The notes: a model not told the origin generated them from the sequence alone. 64,000 nucleotides of DNA from Myxococcus xanthus (GCF_006402735.1 NZ_CP017174.1:8474001-8538000); one strand, 5' to 3'; shown: positions 9,441-18,472, counted from the first letter of the stretch. Translations and numbers: made by a program.

Positions 9441-9566
9441 CGCCGTGTCCCTTTCCGAGCCCAGACTGCCCCAGGCCGTGACGCGGGACGATGACCTTCG
9501 AGGTAATTGAGAACATTCCCTGCCAGGAACACTGTGCTCCCGTTCCCAGCCACCCGGAGAGCCCAG

Positions 9567-9965
9567 ATGATGACCCACTTGCTGCGCAACCCCCGCTTCG
9601 TCTACCGCTTCGACGCCGCCGCCTCGCTCCTCATGGGCGTGGCCTTGTTGCTCCTTGCCCCCAACCTCACCCAGCTCGCGGGCTGGCCCCTGCCGTCCAG
9701 CTTCCTGTTCGGCGTGGGCCTCTTCCTGCTGCCGTGGTCGGCCTTCAACCTCTGGGTCGGGCTCAAGCAGCCCGTCCTGGGAGCAGCGCTGGTGCATGTC
9801 CTGGTGGACGCCGCCTGGGTGGTGGGCAGTGTGCTGCTCGTCGTCATGCATGCCCAGGAGCTCACGCCCCTGGGGACCGCGCTGCTCGCCGGGCAGGCCT
9901 TCGCCGTGGTGGGCGTGCTGACCCTCAAGGCCATGGGACTCACGTCGCTTCGCGCGGCGGCGTGA
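9567..9965 (+). CDS. four-TM small membrane protein
   Basis: 132 aa with four hydrophobic helices (approx. 16-35, 40-60, 68-92, 100-122), with no recognised motif beyond helix composition. ATG 9567 is followed by another ATG, and GGAGAG lies just upstream. Reading from an upstream ATG at 9507 would add a polar leader without homology value. It is divergent from the XRE regulator gene (126 bp), and the pair may form a regulator-target unit. The function is unknown. Confidence 0.75.
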   Translation: MMTHLLRNPRFVYRFDAAASLLMGVALLLLAPNLTQLAGWPLPSSFLFGVGLFLLPWSAFNLWVGLKQPVLGAALVHVLVDAAWVVGSVLLVVMHAQELTPLGTALLAGQAFAVVGVLTLKAMGLTSLRAAA

Positions 9966-9981
9966 GCACCGCGGCGGAGCG

Positions 9982-11274
9982 TCAGCCCGTGATGACCTTG
10001 AGGGCGGGCTTCCCGTCCTCCTGTGTGGCGGCGTCTGGAGACGGTGGTTCATCACGCACCGTCTTGGACAACTCCAGGCTCCGGGTCATCAGCGCCTTCA
10101 GCGCCCAGACCTGGGGCACCGATTCGACGAAGACACGGCTGATGCCCAATCCCGCGGGCGCCGCCTCCACCTCGAAGCCCGCGGCAATGGCGCGGGCCTC
10201 GTCCACCGGCACCCAGGTGACGATGCTCTTGCGCTTGCCATTGCCGAAGAACCGGGCGAACCACTTCGTGGGCCGCTTGAAGGACACGTTGAAGTAGGAC
10301 GCCGTGTCCCGGTAGAGGATGTCCTCGGCGACGTGGCCGTTCTTGACGCAGATGTCCCGCACCACGCCGAAGAACTCCAGCTCCGTCTCGGTGGTCTCCA
10401 CGGCGGCGCGGCTCTTCTCGTCAGGCGCGGCTCGGCCATCCGCCTCGAAGGGCTTGGCCGAATCCGGCTTCACCACGTTGGCGCCCTCCTGCGCCGCCGC
10501 GGGCTCCGCGCCCTCGTTGAGCCGCTGGATTCGCTCCTTGAGCTTGTTCAGGAAGTCGTCGCCCATGACCCGCAGCAGCGTCGGCTCGATGGCTTCCTTC
10601 GCGACGTCCGCGAGCCGCTCCATCACCGCGGTGGTCCGCTTGCCCTTGTAGATGTCCTCCGTGAGCCACTTGAGGAAGGCCTCGTGCTCACCGGGCGCTT
10701 TCAGGGCGGACGCGAGCTTGTCGATCATCCCCTGCCGGTAGCGGCTGTTCTCCGCGTCCGTAATCAGCGTCGTCGCGTTGAAGGCTTCACGGCTGAACTT
10801 GGACAGGAACTTGGCCACCTTCACCCAGTCCGACTTCGTGTCCTCCAGGGAGAACGTGAAGAAGGGCTCCGGGTCCATGACGTTGGGGTTCTCCAGGTCC
10901 CCGAAGAAGAGGTAGTGGCACCCGTCGGTGATGATGCCGAAGTGGAGCTCCGGCAACTGCGCCAGGTAGCGCGCCAGTTGCTGCGCGCGGGACTTGAGGT
11001 CGGTGCCCAAGGGCTTGGTTTCGATGACGATGAGCGGCTTGGTGCCCGTCTGGTCGAAGATGGCGAAGTCCATGCGGTCCGGCAGCTTCTTGCCGTCTCC
11101 CTGGACGAAGTCCGCTGTGTATTCCAGGCGGACCTCCCGAGGAACGCTCGGGTCGTAGCCGAGGCTCCGGATGAACGGGACGACCAGCGCGATCTTCGCG
11201 GTCTCCTCGTTGGAGATGAACGCCTTGTTGTCCTGATAGCGCTTGACCAACTCCAGCAGATGGTTCGCGTCCAT
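9982..11274 (-). CDS. orphan HsdR N-terminal-domain (PD-(D/E)xK nuclease-like) protein
   Basis: 430 aa. The N-terminal 150 residues resemble the type I restriction enzyme R-subunit nuclease domain (HSDR_N). Visible motifs are NEETAKIALVVPFIRSLGYD, then RMDFAIFD and LIVIETKPL, which supply the D...ExK catalytic core. No helicase motor follows. Instead there is a charged linker and a C-terminal half (about 260-400) with FGVVRDICVKNG and FKRPTKWFARFFGN, which I do not recognise. No hsdM or hsdS lies nearby, so this is not a complete restriction system. Stand-alone HSDR_N proteins are widespread and of unknown role. Confidence 0.82.
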   Translation of the reverse strand: MDANHLLELVKRYQDNKAFISNEETAKIALVVPFIRSLGYDPSVPREVRLEYTADFVQGDGKKLPDRMDFAIFDQTGTKPLIVIETKPLGTDLKSRAQQLARYLAQLPELHFGIITDGCHYLFFGDLENPNVMDPEPFFTFSLEDTKSDWVKVAKFLSKFSREAFNATTLITDAENSRYRQGMIDKLASALKAPGEHEAFLKWLTEDIYKGKRTTAVMERLADVAKEAIEPTLLRVMGDDFLNKLKERIQRLNEGAEPAAAQEGANVVKPDSAKPFEADGRAAPDEKSRAAVETTETELEFFGVVRDICVKNGHVAEDILYRDTASYFNVSFKRPTKWFARFFGNGKRKSIVTWVPVDEARAIAAGFEVEAAPAGLGISRVFVESVPQVWALKALMTRSLELSKTVRDEPPSPDAATQEDGKPALKVITG

Positions 11275-11463
11275 GGCACGTCCCCCTGCCCGGGCATGCG
11301 AGGCGTCCGGGCGCGAAGGTGATTTCAAGGCGCGGGGGCCTTGGCGGCCATCCCCCCCAGGGGTGAGGCCCGCCCTCTTGACGCCGCGACCACATCGAGG
11401 AACGCGCGCACGGCTGGCCGCCTTGGCATACCCGCAGAGACGCGCCGTGCGCATCCTCCATCC

Positions 11464-12357
11464 ATGGACGTCGGGGTGACCGCCGCGCTGAACGTGCGGC
11501 ACGGAGTCGAGTTCGCGGTCCAGCACCTCGTCGTGCTCATGGGGTTCGTCCTCGGGCTCGCCGTCGACGAGAGCGCCGTGAAGCGCGCCATGCGGCTGCC
11601 TGCCTACGCGCGAGGCCTTCCCCTCATCCTGTTGGGAGTCCCGCTGCTCGCCCTGCTCGTGGTGAACCTCCTGCCCCTGCCTCCCATCGCCGCCGGCATC
11701 CTCCTGTTGATGGCCGTCAGCCCTGGTGTGCCCAACGTCGCCGTCGCGGCCTACCGGCAGCGTGGCGACTTGAGCCTCACGGTGGCGCTGTCCCTCACCC
11801 TGTCCCTGGCGGCCATCGTGTGCCTGCCGCTCTCCCTGCGGCTGCTCAGCGAGTTCTTCCCCGCCGTGTTCAAGGCCCCAACCACCGTCCAGCTCCTCAA
11901 GCGGGTCATGCTGCCCTTCCTCGTGCCGCTCGCGGTGGGCTGGGCACTGCGCGCCTGGCGGCCAATGCTGGCCAGGCGACTGCTGCGTCCCATGCTGTGG
12001 CTCTTCAAGGCCGTGTTCGTCGTCGCCATCCTGCTCCTACTGTTCATCAGCGGCCCGAGGCTGCGCGACGTGGGCGGATGGATGGTGCTGGGCATGCTGG
12101 TGATGACCCTGGGCTCCGCGCTACTGGGCCACGTGGCGGGAGGGCCCCGGCCTGAAGACAGGACCGCGCTCGCGCTCGCGGCTGTCTTCGGCAATCCCTC
12201 CATCGCGCTCGCCGTCGCGACGGCCAGCTACCAGGACTTGAGGCTGGCGCCCTTCCTGGCCGTCTATCTGCTGCTGCGCACGCTGGCGCTGCTCCCCTAC
12301 CTGCTCTGGAACAAGCATCACCTCCGGCACGGAGTGCCCCACCCCGGCCGGACCTAA
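11464..12357 (+). CDS. bile acid:sodium symporter (BASS/SBF-like) family transporter
   Basis: 297 aa with nine to ten hydrophobic helices covering nearly the whole chain. Features resembling the SBF fold are SPGVPNVAVAAYRQRGDLSLTVALS, the crossover region with conserved Pro/Asn, and FGNPSIALAVATA near the C-terminus. Such proteins move organic anions with sodium across the inner membrane; the substrate is unknown. ATG 11464 is used. It overlaps the convergent phosphoenolpyruvate synthase gene by 4 bp and is divergent from the HsdR-N gene. Confidence 0.82.
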   Translation: MDVGVTAALNVRHGVEFAVQHLVVLMGFVLGLAVDESAVKRAMRLPAYARGLPLILLGVPLLALLVVNLLPLPPIAAGILLLMAVSPGVPNVAVAAYRQRGDLSLTVALSLTLSLAAIVCLPLSLRLLSEFFPAVFKAPTTVQLLKRVMLPFLVPLAVGWALRAWRPMLARRLLRPMLWLFKAVFVVAILLLLFISGPRLRDVGGWMVLGMLVMTLGSALLGHVAGGPRPEDRTALALAAVFGNPSIALAVATASYQDLRLAPFLAVYLLLRTLALLPYLLWNKHHLRHGVPHPGRT

Positions 12358-14693
12358 CAGCCCTGGAGCGTCGCCCGCTTCGAGGCGGCCAGCAGCAGCC
12401 GCTGCTCCGCGGCCGCAATCACCCGCTGCGTCGCGAGCACCGCCGCCGGGTCCACGGAGATGGACGTAATCCCCGCGCGTACCAGGTGCTCCGCGAAGTC
12501 CGGCCGGTTCGACGGCGCCTGTCCACACAGGGAGGACGTCAGGCCCGCTTCCTCGCACCCGCGAATGATGTCGCCAATGGCGGCGAGCACCGCGGCGTCC
12601 GCTTCGTCGAACAGCTCGGCGCACGACTCGGAATCCCGGTCCACGCCCAGCATGAGCTGCGTCAAATCATTCGAGCCGATGGACACGCCATCAATCCCAC
12701 ACTTCGCATAATCGTGGAGGCGGTAGACGATGGAAGGCACCTCCGCCATCACCCACTTCCTCAAGCCCCGCTGCCGCCCCAGCGGGCTGCGGGCGATGAG
12801 CTCCAGACACGCCTCCAGCTCCCAGAGCGTGCGCACGAAGGGCAGCATCACCTGGAGATTGGGCGTCTGCTCGCGGACCCGCGCGAGCACTTCCAGCTCC
12901 AGGTTGAACACGTCGGGCTCGCGCAGGTACCGGTAGGCACCCCGGAAGCCAATCATCGGGTTGGACTCCTCGGGCTCGAACTCAGCGCCGCCCTCCAGTC
13001 CGCGGAACTCGTTCGTCCGGAAGTCCGTCGTCCGGTACACCACGGGGCGCGGATGGAAGGCCCGCGTCGACTGGAGCAGGGCCGCCGACATGCGCTCCAC
13101 GAACTCGCCGCTCCGGCCCTCCGCGATCAGCTTGCGTGGATGCACACCGCCCAGGGCCTCCGTGAGCATGAACTCGGCGCGCAGCAGGCCCACACCATCC
13201 ACCGGAAGCGCCGCGGCCTCGAGAGCCTGCGCGGGCAGGGCCAGGTTGACGTAGAGGCGCGTGGCCAGCACCGGGGCCGTTCCGACCGTGGATGCGGTGG
13301 CAGTCGCCTCCACCGCCCGTGGACGTGGCGCCTCCTGTCCCTCCCGGACTTCTCCTGTCGAGCCATCCACCGTCACCGCCTCGCCGTCTCGCAGCGTGCG
13401 CGTGGCGGTGCGTGTGCCCACCACGCAGGGTTTGCGCAGCTCCCGGCTGACGATGGCGGCGTGGCACGTCATGCCGCCCCGGTCCGTGACAATGGCGGCG
13501 GCCCGCCGCATGGTGGGGACCCAGTCCGGCGACGTCATCTCCGCCACCAGCACCTCGCCCGGCTGGAGCTGCCGTCCCTCCGCCGGTGACGCCAGCACCC
13601 GCACGCGGCCGGCCGCCACACCGGGCGACGCACCCAGTCCCCGCACCAGCGCCTTGCCCGCGTGGCCTTCCTCCGACGGTGGCGCGGCGGGCTTTCCCAA
13701 CGTGGTAATCGGACGCGTCTGCACCAGGAACAACCGGCCGCGCTCCTCCGCCCACTCGATGTCCTGCGGCGCACCGTAGTGCTGCTCCACCCGCATTCCC
13801 AACCGCGCCAACTCCAGCACCGCCACATCGCTCAGCACGCGCTCGTGGGCCTGTTCCGGACTCAGTGTCTCGCGCAGCGTGTGTCCTTCGGCATCGCGCA
13901 CCAGGCGGACATTCTTGTCGCCCACCCGGACCTCGCGCACGCGAGGCTCCTTCTTGGTGACGCAATACGTATCCGGCTCCACCTGCCCGCCCACCACGAC
14001 CTCACCCAGCCCCCAGGCGGCCTCGATGACGATGCGGCCGGTGTCTCCCGTAGAGGGGTCCGCGGTGAACATGACGCCCGCGCGAGCCGCATCCACCATG
14101 GCCTGCACCACCACGGCGATGGCGGGTTCCTCGGTGAGCCCTTCCGCCTTGCGGTAGGCCACCACGCGCTCGCCGTAGGCCGAAGCCCAGCATGCCCGCA
14201 GCGCGTCCATCAGGGCGTCCTCGCCAATCACATGGGTGAAGGATTCGTGCATGCCCGCGAAGGACGTCGCCACCGAATCCTCGGAGGTCGCCGAGGAGCG
14301 CACCGCCACGGCCCGGTCCGCGCCCAGTTGCTGATACGCCTCCAGGATGGCGGCGCGCAGCCGCGCTGGGACGGGCACGCTCCGCACGTGCTCACGGAGC
14401 TGCTGCGTGACCTGGGTCAGTGACGAAGGGTCATCCGGGTCCACCTGCGCCCAGAGGCGGCTCAGCCGGGCACGTACCGGTTCCATGGCCTCCTGGAAGG
14501 CGGCGGCGGTGATGACGAAGCCCGGCGGAACAGGCAGCCCCGCCCGCGTCATCTCGCCCAGGTTCGCGCCCTTGCCCCCCGCCAGCGCGACGTCCTCGCG
14601 AGACAGCTCGCTGAACCAGAGCAGACGAGGCGCGGCGGCCACCTCCGGATGCTCGGCTTGCCGTGGCTTCTCCGTGTCCGGTGAGACGTTCAT
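12354..14693 (-). CDS. ppsA: phosphoenolpyruvate synthase (pyruvate, water dikinase)
   Basis: 779 aa, near the standard 790. It converts pyruvate + ATP + water to PEP + AMP + Pi for gluconeogenesis in the cytoplasm. The N-terminal ATP-grasp domain has LAGGKGANLGEM (about 38-49), VRSSATSEDS and FTADPSTGD. The swivelling phosphohistidine domain has GGMTCHAAIVSREL with the catalytic His at about 411. The C-terminal PEP/pyruvate barrel has CGQAPSNRPDFAEHL and GVDRDSESCAELFDE. The start is ATG 14693. It is divergent from the zinc alcohol dehydrogenase gene with a 300-bp shared upstream region. Confidence 0.95.
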   Translation of the reverse strand: MNVSPDTEKPRQAEHPEVAAAPRLLWFSELSREDVALAGGKGANLGEMTRAGLPVPPGFVITAAAFQEAMEPVRARLSRLWAQVDPDDPSSLTQVTQQLREHVRSVPVPARLRAAILEAYQQLGADRAVAVRSSATSEDSVATSFAGMHESFTHVIGEDALMDALRACWASAYGERVVAYRKAEGLTEEPAIAVVVQAMVDAARAGVMFTADPSTGDTGRIVIEAAWGLGEVVVGGQVEPDTYCVTKKEPRVREVRVGDKNVRLVRDAEGHTLRETLSPEQAHERVLSDVAVLELARLGMRVEQHYGAPQDIEWAEERGRLFLVQTRPITTLGKPAAPPSEEGHAGKALVRGLGASPGVAAGRVRVLASPAEGRQLQPGEVLVAEMTSPDWVPTMRRAAAIVTDRGGMTCHAAIVSRELRKPCVVGTRTATRTLRDGEAVTVDGSTGEVREGQEAPRPRAVEATATASTVGTAPVLATRLYVNLALPAQALEAAALPVDGVGLLRAEFMLTEALGGVHPRKLIAEGRSGEFVERMSAALLQSTRAFHPRPVVYRTTDFRTNEFRGLEGGAEFEPEESNPMIGFRGAYRYLREPDVFNLELEVLARVREQTPNLQVMLPFVRTLWELEACLELIARSPLGRQRGLRKWVMAEVPSIVYRLHDYAKCGIDGVSIGSNDLTQLMLGVDRDSESCAELFDEADAAVLAAIGDIIRGCEEAGLTSSLCGQAPSNRPDFAEHLVRAGITSISVDPAAVLATQRVIAAAEQRLLLAASKRATLQGC

Positions 14694-14993
14694 GGTACCG
14701 CCCCCTGAAGCAAACGCCTGACTGCGCGGACGCTGCGCACCGGCGCTCGCGCACGAGGTCCTCATCCCCGCGTGAAGCGGGCGCGACTCACGAGGACGAT
14801 GCGGCCGGTACGAGGTGATGACATCCATCCGGGCCCGGAGCGCGCGGGCCCGAGCCGCCGTTACAGTCACATGCGCCCGAGCATGCGCTCGGCAAGAACC
14901 CCACCGCCGCATCTCCACGCCCGCGCCGATGACGCCTTCCGGCACCGTGCCGAGACTTCACGAGTGGACACCCACGAACCACCGGGGGAGAGC
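14694..14993. promoter_or_regulatory. 300-bp divergent promoter region between ppsA and the zinc dehydrogenase gene
   Basis: No gene is seen on either strand. It must hold the promoters and leaders of both flanking genes. Bases 14703-14720 are identical over 18 bases to 43308-43325 elsewhere in the window. No clear operator was found. Confidence 0.45.
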
Positions 14994-16049
14994 ATGCGAG
15001 CCAATGTCTTTCAGGCTGTGAACCGCTTCGGCATCGAAGAGGTGGAGCGTCCCCGCGCGGGAGCCGGCGAGGCGGTCATCCGGATGACGATGACCACTGT
15101 CTGCGGCACGGACCTGCACATCGTCCGTGGCGAGTACCCGGTGCGCCCGGGGCTCGTCATCGGTCACGAGCCCGTGGGTGTCATCGAGGAGCTTGGTCCC
15201 GGCGTGACGGACTACCACCCGGGGCAGCGTGTCCTCGTGGGCGCCATCACCCCGTGTGGCCAATGCAGGGCCTGCCTGTCCGGTCACCTCTCGCAGTGCG
15301 GCCACGGCGCGGGCTGGGAGGCCCTGGGAGGCTGGCGCATGGGCAACACCCAGGATGGCGCCCAGGCCGAGTACATCCGCATTCCCTCCGCGCAGGCCAA
15401 CCTCGCGCCCATTCCAGATGGGCTCACGGACGAACAGGTCATCCTCCTGTCGGACATCGCCTCCACGGGCTTCAGCGGCGCGGAGGCAGGCGGCGTGCGC
15501 ATCGGCGATGCCGTGGTCGTCTTCGCGCAGGGGCCCATCGGCCTGTGCGCCTCCATTGGCGCGCGGTTGATGGGCGCCTCGCTCGTGGTCGGCGTGGACG
15601 GCGATGAGGCGCGGCTGAAGATGGCGCGGAGGATGGGCGTGGACGTGGTGCTCGACCACCGTCAGCAGGACGTCGTGGCCGAGGTGAAACGACTCACGGG
15701 CGGCGGCGCCGACGTGGCCATCGAGGCGCTGGGCACCCAGCAGACTTTCGAGAGCGCGCTGCGCTGCCTGCGGCCCGCGGGCACGCTGTCCAGCCTGGGT
15801 GTGTACTCGGGCAAGCTCCAGTTGCCCTACGACGCGTTCTCCGCCGGCCTGGGGGACTACCGCATCGTCACCACCCTGTGTCCAGGAGGCAAGGAGCGCA
15901 TGCGCCGCCTCATGGACCTGGTGCACCACAAGCGCGTCGACCTGTCGCCGCTCATCACCCATCGCTTCAAGCTCGCGGACATCCAGGAGGCCTACGCCCT
16001 CTTCGGCGAGCGCCGCGACGGCGTCTTCAAGGTGGCCATCCAACCGTGA
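14994..16049 (+). CDS. zinc-dependent alcohol dehydrogenase
   Basis: 351 aa, medium-chain dehydrogenase. The catalytic-zinc residues are visible in TTVCGTDLHIV and VIGHEPVGVIEELG. The structural-zinc site is CGQCRACLSGHLSQC (four Cys). The NAD(P)-binding loop is VVFAQGPIGLCASIGAR. The style TVCGTDLHI..GEYPV and the isopropanol-dehydrogenase-like spacing suggest an NADP-dependent secondary alcohol dehydrogenase, but the substrate is not proven. GGGGGAG lies seven bases before ATG 14994. It is probably a single-gene unit, divergent from ppsA. Confidence 0.93.
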   Translation: MRANVFQAVNRFGIEEVERPRAGAGEAVIRMTMTTVCGTDLHIVRGEYPVRPGLVIGHEPVGVIEELGPGVTDYHPGQRVLVGAITPCGQCRACLSGHLSQCGHGAGWEALGGWRMGNTQDGAQAEYIRIPSAQANLAPIPDGLTDEQVILLSDIASTGFSGAEAGGVRIGDAVVVFAQGPIGLCASIGARLMGASLVVGVDGDEARLKMARRMGVDVVLDHRQQDVVAEVKRLTGGGADVAIEALGTQQTFESALRCLRPAGTLSSLGVYSGKLQLPYDAFSAGLGDYRIVTTLCPGGKERMRRLMDLVHHKRVDLSPLITHRFKLADIQEAYALFGERRDGVFKVAIQP

Positions 16050-16083
16050 GCCCCGCCCCACCCCGTGGGGCAGCCGCTCGAAG

Positions 16084-16221
16084 GCGAATCCTACAGACGT
16101 GGTGAGTCTCACGCGGGCTGCGCTGGAAGCCGGCGAGGAGGAAGTGCTCGCCGATGACGTGAGCCGCATGACCAAACAAGGCTTGTCCTCCGGTGGCTAT
16201 CCTGGTGCGCTGAGCCCGTGA
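16084..16221 (+). pseudogene. C-terminal remnant of a short-chain dehydrogenase/reductase
   Basis: The 45-codon frame reads PTDVVSLTRAALEAGEEEVL, then LADDVSRMTKQGLS and a stop. This matches the C-terminal end typical of SDR oxidoreductases (...P.DVVR.AL.ALEAG..EVLAD..SR.VK.GLS). The Rossmann fold (TGxxxGxG) and YxxxK active site are missing; upstream of 16084 lies the dehydrogenase gene end. It therefore looks like a decayed gene whose 5' nine-tenths were deleted. The family assignment rests on one short segment. Confidence 0.55.
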
Positions 16222-16232
16222 GGTGACGTCCC

Positions 16233-17672
16233 ATGGGTGACGCAGCCAGCAGCGACGCAACCCCAGTGCAGGATGCAGCGCACGGGTCCACACCTTCCGC
16301 GCTCCCCGGACGCGCATCACTTCAAGACGCGATGCTGCGGGGCCCTCTGCTGAAGCCCCTGCTCCAGCTCGCCGTGCCCACCACGCTGGTCCTGATTGCC
16401 CAGTCGTTGGTGGGCGTGGCGGAGAACTGGTACGCGAGCTTCCTGGGCACGGAGGCGCTGGCGGGTGTCTCCCTCGTCTTCCCCGTCGTGATGTTGATGA
16501 CGATGATGTCCAACGGAGGCATTGGCAGCGGCGTGGCCTCCGCGGTGGCGCGAGCCCTGGGCGCGAACCAGCGCGACGATGCGAATGCCCTGGTCTGGCA
16601 TGCCGTGATGCTGGCGTTGGCCATTGGCCTTGTCTTCAGCGTCCTCGCCTGGATGACCGGCCCCGCGCTGTACACGGCGCTGGGGGGACGGGCGGGAGCA
16701 CTGGACGCCGCGCTCCAGTATTCGAACTACGTGTTCGCCGGCTCGATTCCCTTCTGGCTGGTGAACCTGCTCGCGGCGGCCCTGCGCGGCGCGGGCGAAG
16801 TGCGCGTCCCCGCGCTGGTGACCCTGGTGGGCGCCGCTGTCTTCCTCGTCGTGACGCCAGGGGTCATCTTCGGCTTCGGCCCGGTGCCCGCGCTGGGGCT
16901 GGCGGGCGCTGGGCTCGCGATGACGTTGTTCTACGTGGGCGCGGCGCTCTGGCTGCTGCGCTACATGGCATCCGGACGGGCCGCGGTCCGCCTCACGAAA
17001 GGGCCGCTGGAGCCGCGGCTGCTTCGCGACATCCTGCGCGTGGGTCTGCTGACGGCGTTGAGCTCGCTGCAACCCAACCTGATGGTGATGGTCATCACCG
17101 GCGCCGTGGGCCTGTTCGGCGTGGAAGCGCTGGCCGGCTACGGCATGGCGTCACGCCTGGACTACCTCATCATCCCGATTCTCTTTGGCCTGGGCACGGC
17201 CGTGCTGACGTTGGTGGGCACCAACGTGGGTGCGGGTCAGCACGAGCGCGCCCGGCGCATCGCCTGGTTGGGCGGCGGGCTGGGCTTCGTGGCCGCGGGA
17301 GCCATTGGACTGGCCGCGGCCCTGGCGCCCGAAGTCTGGCTCCATGCCTTCAGCCGTGAGCCGGCCGTCGTGGCACCTGGAATGGACTACCTGCGCATCG
17401 TGGCGCCGTTCTACGGACTGCTGGGCCTGGGCTTCGTGCTCGCGTTCGCCGCCCAGGGCGCGGGCCACGTGCTGTGGCCCTTCCTGGCGGGCACCTCGCG
17501 GCTGGTCATCAGCGCGGGCGTGGGGTGGTTCGTCGCCGCGCGGCTCGATGCGGGGCTCTCCGCGTTGTTCGCCATGGTGGCCGCCGGACTGGTGGCCTAC
17601 GCCGGCGTCACCGTCGTGGCGATGCTCGCAGGCGCCATCTTCCGCCGGGAGACGGCGCCGCGCGGCACCTGA
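16233..17672 (+). CDS. MATE-family multidrug/toxin efflux transporter
   Basis: 479 aa, with twelve hydrophobic helices after a polar 35-residue N-terminus. MATE-like features are LLQLAVPTTLVLIAQSLVGVAENWY in TM1 and the GGIGSGVASAVARALGANQRDDA loop. The second half repeats the first (AVGLFGVEALAGYGMASRLDYLI and VGTNVGAGQHERARR). MATE proteins export cationic drugs or metabolites across the inner membrane in exchange for protons or sodium. ATG 16233 has GAGG upstream. It is followed by the S4 gene but separated by 140 bp that contains its own promoter-like region. Confidence 0.93.
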   Translation: MGDAASSDATPVQDAAHGSTPSALPGRASLQDAMLRGPLLKPLLQLAVPTTLVLIAQSLVGVAENWYASFLGTEALAGVSLVFPVVMLMTMMSNGGIGSGVASAVARALGANQRDDANALVWHAVMLALAIGLVFSVLAWMTGPALYTALGGRAGALDAALQYSNYVFAGSIPFWLVNLLAAALRGAGEVRVPALVTLVGAAVFLVVTPGVIFGFGPVPALGLAGAGLAMTLFYVGAALWLLRYMASGRAAVRLTKGPLEPRLLRDILRVGLLTALSSLQPNLMVMVITGAVGLFGVEALAGYGMASRLDYLIIPILFGLGTAVLTLVGTNVGAGQHERARRIAWLGGGLGFVAAGAIGLAAALAPEVWLHAFSREPAVVAPGMDYLRIVAPFYGLLGLGFVLAFAAQGAGHVLWPFLAGTSRLVISAGVGWFVAARLDAGLSALFAMVAAGLVAYAGVTVVAMLAGAIFRRETAPRGT

Positions 17673-17753
17673 GCCGCGCTGTCCAGCCCGCCGCCTTCGT
17701 CCCCACCTCGAATTCCGGACTTGACCGCCGGCCCGACCTGAAGATATTGAAAT

Positions 17754-17768
17754 TGATACTGATTATCA
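17754..17768. promoter_or_regulatory. Fur-family binding box upstream of the S4 paralogue
   Basis: TGATACT-G-ATTATCA matches the 7-1-7 Fur consensus TGATAAT-N-ATTATCA at 13 of 14 defined bases. It sits inside a wider perfect dyad TTGATA-N5-TATCAA (17753-17769), in an AT-rich patch unlike its surroundings, 44 bases before the GTG start. Fur or Zur would repress downstream transcription when metal is replete. Which metal is an open question. Confidence 0.75.
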
Positions 17769-17812
17769 ACTTCATCTCCATTTCAGACATCGGGAGATGG
17801 TCGGAGGAACAC

Positions 17813-18445
17813 GTGGCACGCGACTTGGGACCGCGGGGAAAGATGTGTCGTCGGCTGGGGATTCCGCTTTCGCGCATCACCGCGAAGGACCCGGACAAGG
17901 ACCCGGTGCTGCGCCGGCCCTATCCCCCTGGCCAGCACGGTGCCACCGCGCGCACCAGCGTGAGCGACTTCGCGCGCCGTCTGCGAGAGAAGCAGAAGCT
18001 GAAGCTGTACTACGGCCTGATGGAGAAGCAGTGCCGCGCGGCCTTCCAGGAAGCGAGCCGGGCGCCGGGCAATACCGGCACGGTGTTGCTGCAGTTGCTG
18101 GAGAGCCGGTTGGACTCACTGGTGCTTCGAGCGGGCCTTGCCACCAGCATCCGCCAGGCCCGGCAGTTCGTGCGCCACGGCTACCTTCATGTGGACGGCA
18201 AGCGGGCGGACATCCCGAGCTACCGCGTCAAGCCTGGCAGCGAAGTCCGCTTCCACGCGGCGCACCTGAAGCTCGCCGTGGTGCAGGAGTCCTTCAGCCG
18301 GATGAAGTCGCGGTCCGTGCCCACCTACGTCCAGGTACTGGGTGAGGGCGAAGGGCTGCGCTACGTGCGCCTGCCGGAGCGGGAGGAAATCCCCGTGGAC
18401 GTGAACGAGCCCTTCATCGTGGAGTATTACGCGCAGCGGAGCTGA
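17813..18445 (+). CDS. rpsD: 30S ribosomal protein S4, zinc-ligand-free type
   Basis: 210 aa, full length. It starts MARDLGPRGKMCRRLG and carries the S4 RNA-binding domain (about 95-160: LESRLDSLVLRAGLATSIRQ and HGYLHVDGKRADIPSY) and the C-terminal PTYVQV...INV-type end (VDVNEPFIVEYYAQRS). The four-cysteine zinc knuckle near the N-terminus of C+ S4 proteins is absent; only Cys12 remains there. The gene stands alone, not with rpsM, rpsK and rpoA. GGAGGA precedes the GTG start. Location, missing zinc site and the upstream Fur-family box together suggest a metal-stress substitute for the operon copy, which is not in the window. Confidence 0.93.
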   Translation: MARDLGPRGKMCRRLGIPLSRITAKDPDKDPVLRRPYPPGQHGATARTSVSDFARRLREKQKLKLYYGLMEKQCRAAFQEASRAPGNTGTVLLQLLESRLDSLVLRAGLATSIRQARQFVRHGYLHVDGKRADIPSYRVKPGSEVRFHAAHLKLAVVQESFSRMKSRSVPTYVQVLGEGEGLRYVRLPEREEIPVDVNEPFIVEYYAQRS

Positions 18446-18472
18446 GCCGTTCTCCGTGGCGGTCTGTCCGGG

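Noticed and set aside
9982..11274. Complete type I restriction-modification system
   Set aside because: No helicase motifs and no hsdM or hsdS next to it.
12354..14693. Pyruvate phosphate dikinase as an alternative name for the ppsA product
   Set aside because: Length 779 aa and motif layout (TCHAA, GQAPSNRPDF) match the pyruvate, water dikinase type; PPDK is about 100 residues longer with different insertions.
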